A DNA stretch of 8,831 nt, from positions 1,253 through 10,083 of the forward strand of contig DNBN01000276.1 in the NCBI GenBank assembly GCA_003491845.1, in the 5' to 3' direction. Both the position numbers and the translations under genes were made by a program. Positions 7,563 to 8,831 of this stretch are shown here, piece after piece. Source of the stretch: Porticoccaceae bacterium (GTDB taxonomy: Bacteria; Pseudomonadota; Gammaproteobacteria; Pseudomonadales; Porticoccaceae). Position 1 is the first letter of the stretch. Every line of letters starts with the position of its first letter. The notes beneath the pieces were generated by a model. It was given only the letters and a program-made list of their open reading frames with translations. It did no database searches and was not told where the DNA came from.

Positions 7563-8756
7563 CTATTCTAAAACCGTACGTAACGAGTTACTCAAATAGC
7601 CTATGTTGTTGGAATTTACGCCTGCCAAATTAACCCGAGTTGAAGAAACGATATAAATACCAAATTCACTACGCAAACGCTCTAGCTGAGAAGTGCTAAT
7701 ACCCAGAAATGAAAACATACCCTTCTGCCGTTTGATATGGCTAAAATCCATACCTGTAGCATTATTCTCGAGACTATCGCAAAGTAGACTGCGCATGGAG
7801 GAAATACGCAATCGCACTTCTTCAAGTTCAGCCTGCCACTGTTGATGTAAATGCTGATCACCCAGCACCATGGACACGAGCAAGGCGCCATGAGCAGGCG
7901 GCATAGAGTATATCGATCTAGCTGTAGACATTGCCTGGCTAATAACAACTTCCGCACGCTCTGATGTGGCTGCAACAAACGTTATAGACCCTGTTCGCTC
8001 ACGATATAAACCGAAATTTTTCGAACAAGACGAAGCAACAACCAACTCAGGTAGCCGATTTGCCATCATTCGCATACCATAGGCATCTTCATCAAGACCA
8101 TCACCAAGACCTTGGTACGCTGTATCGATAAAGGGAATGAATCCTCTCTCTAGAGCCAGATCAGCGATATCATCCCATTGCTTGTTTGTCAGGTCTGCTC
8201 CAGTTGGATTGTGACAGCAACCATGCAAGAGCACCATGTCTCCTGCGGGGACCTTACGAAGCGTATCCATCATAGCTTGAATATTAATTTCACGCGTTGC
8301 CATATCGTAATAGGGATACTGTTTGATATCAAAACCAGCACTTCCAAGTAATGGAATATGATTTGGCCAGGTTGGCACGCCCACCCATAAGGCGGATTCA
8401 GGTCGAGCCTTTCGAACAACTTCGGCACCGACACGAAGTGCACCTGAACCACCGGGAGCTTGAATACTCTTGACCCTACCCGAAGCCAGAATAGGATGAT
8501 CCTCACCAAACAATAAGCTCAACATACGCTGATTATAATCCGCATCTCCAGCCATACCTTGATAAGATTTTGTGGTTTCCAAAGTCATTAATCGCGACTC
8601 AGCCTCTTTTACAGAGGCCATAACGGGGGTACGACCCTGATCATCCTGATAAACACCCACACCCAAATCAATTTTCTCTGATCGGTTGTCAGCTTTAAAT
8701 GCTGTCATCAACCCTAAGATTGGGTCAATGGCAACTGGTTTTAAATTCTCAAACAT
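7563..8756 (-). CDS. Class I aspartate/aromatic amino-acid aminotransferase (AspC/TyrB family)
   Basis: This is a PLP-dependent cytoplasmic enzyme moving amino groups between 2-oxoglutarate and aspartate or aromatic amino acids. At 397 residues it aligns with E. coli AspC (396) without visible gaps. The active site is complete: Y65, G103-S-G (PLP phosphate loop), W130, N183 in 'HGCCHNPTG', D211 and Y214 in 'DTAYQG', the Schiff-base lysine K246 in 'SSCSKNFGLYRER', R254, R280 in 'ARSIYSMPPAHGA' (side-chain carboxylate) and R374 in 'SSTRVNLAG' (alpha-carboxylate). Positions that separate AspC from TyrB are mixed: V35 and T43 are AspC-like, S104 is TyrB-like, and Q37, S64 and M285 are neither, so preference for aspartate or aromatics is unresolved. 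The start is backed by AGGA eight bases upstream and the family-typical 'MFENL..VAIDPILGL'. It converges on the kinase gene with 34 bases between the stops. Confidence 0.96.
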   Translation of the reverse strand: MFENLKPVAIDPILGLMTAFKADNRSEKIDLGVGVYQDDQGRTPVMASVKEAESRLMTLETTKSYQGMAGDADYNQRMLSLLFGEDHPILASGRVKSIQAPGGSGALRVGAEVVRKARPESALWVGVPTWPNHIPLLGSAGFDIKQYPYYDMATREINIQAMMDTLRKVPAGDMVLLHGCCHNPTGADLTNKQWDDIADLALERGFIPFIDTAYQGLGDGLDEDAYGMRMMANRLPELVVASSCSKNFGLYRERTGSITFVAATSERAEVVISQAMSTARSIYSMPPAHGALLVSMVLGDQHLHQQWQAELEEVRLRISSMRSLLCDSLENNATGMDFSHIKRQKGMFSFLGISTSQLERLRSEFGIYIVSSTRVNLAGVNSNNIGYLSNSLRTVLE

Positions 8757-8764
8757 ATTAACTA

Positions 8765-8768
8765 TCCT
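8765..8768 (-). promoter_or_regulatory. Ribosome binding site of the aminotransferase gene
   Basis: On the minus strand AGGA stands eight bases before the ATG at 8756, a standard distance, supporting this start codon. Confidence 0.65.
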
Positions 8769-8792
8769 AATGGCGTGTGTTTCAGCCCGAAG

Positions 8793-8821
8793 AGTCTACT
8801 ACGATTAGATCGTTTTGTTTA
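8793..8821 (-). promoter_or_regulatory. Weak candidate promoter of the aminotransferase gene
   Basis: On the minus strand TAAACA (8816-8821) and TAGACT (8793-8798) are 17 bases apart, each matching the sigma70 consensus at four of six positions. A transcript from here would have a leader of about 30 bases. No LexA box (CTG-N10-CAG) or other operator is visible in the 75 bases available. The true promoter may lie beyond the window. Confidence 0.25.
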
Positions 8822-8831
8822 CCTAATATCT

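Noticed and set aside
7682..8509. Two alternative minus-strand frames inside the aminotransferase gene (7682-7978 and 8270-8509).
   Set aside because: Both are shifted frames of a complete, well-conserved aminotransferase.

Overview
The window looks like chromosomal DNA of a moderately AT-rich, probably marine gammaproteobacterium. The evidence for gammaproteobacteria is the aminotransferase at the right end, which follows E. coli AspC residue for residue in its active site with no visible length change. The evidence for a marine or free-living lifestyle is the very large secreted protein at the left, which combines a BspA-type leucine-rich head with a long run of cadherin/Ig-like repeats. 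The genus cannot be read from the sequence.

Layout. Positions 1-6636 (minus strand) are one uninterrupted open frame of 2212 codons that runs off the left edge. It encodes, in order, a Sec signal peptide, a WGDGT-type beta domain, a BspA/DUF285 leucine-rich region, an Ig-like domain, a cadherin-like domain, 15 complete repeats of about 103 residues, and the first 76 residues of a sixteenth. Positions 6637-7003 are a gene-free, AT-rich divergent control region. It contains a good sigma70-type promoter for the giant gene, with a run of six G in its 17-bp spacer. Positions 7004-7528 (plus strand) encode a small shikimate-kinase-family P-loop kinase. After only 34 bases comes the convergent stop of a class I aspartate/aromatic aminotransferase (7563-8756, minus). 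Its ribosome binding site and leader occupy the last 75 bases.

How the genes relate. The giant protein is most simply read as a cell-surface or secreted adhesin-like fibre: an N-terminal leucine-rich head on a long, probably calcium-stiffened stalk. Its anchor or export signal must lie beyond the left edge. The kinase and the aminotransferase both belong to families linked to aromatic amino-acid metabolism, but they are convergent and not an operon, so a functional link is only suggestive. No mobile element, CRISPR array, tRNA or rRNA was seen. The parts most worth a second look are the repeat array with its nearly invariant unit length, the G-run in the promoter, the EF-hand-like loop inserted into the leucine-rich head, and the orphan kinase with an altered GGG motif.
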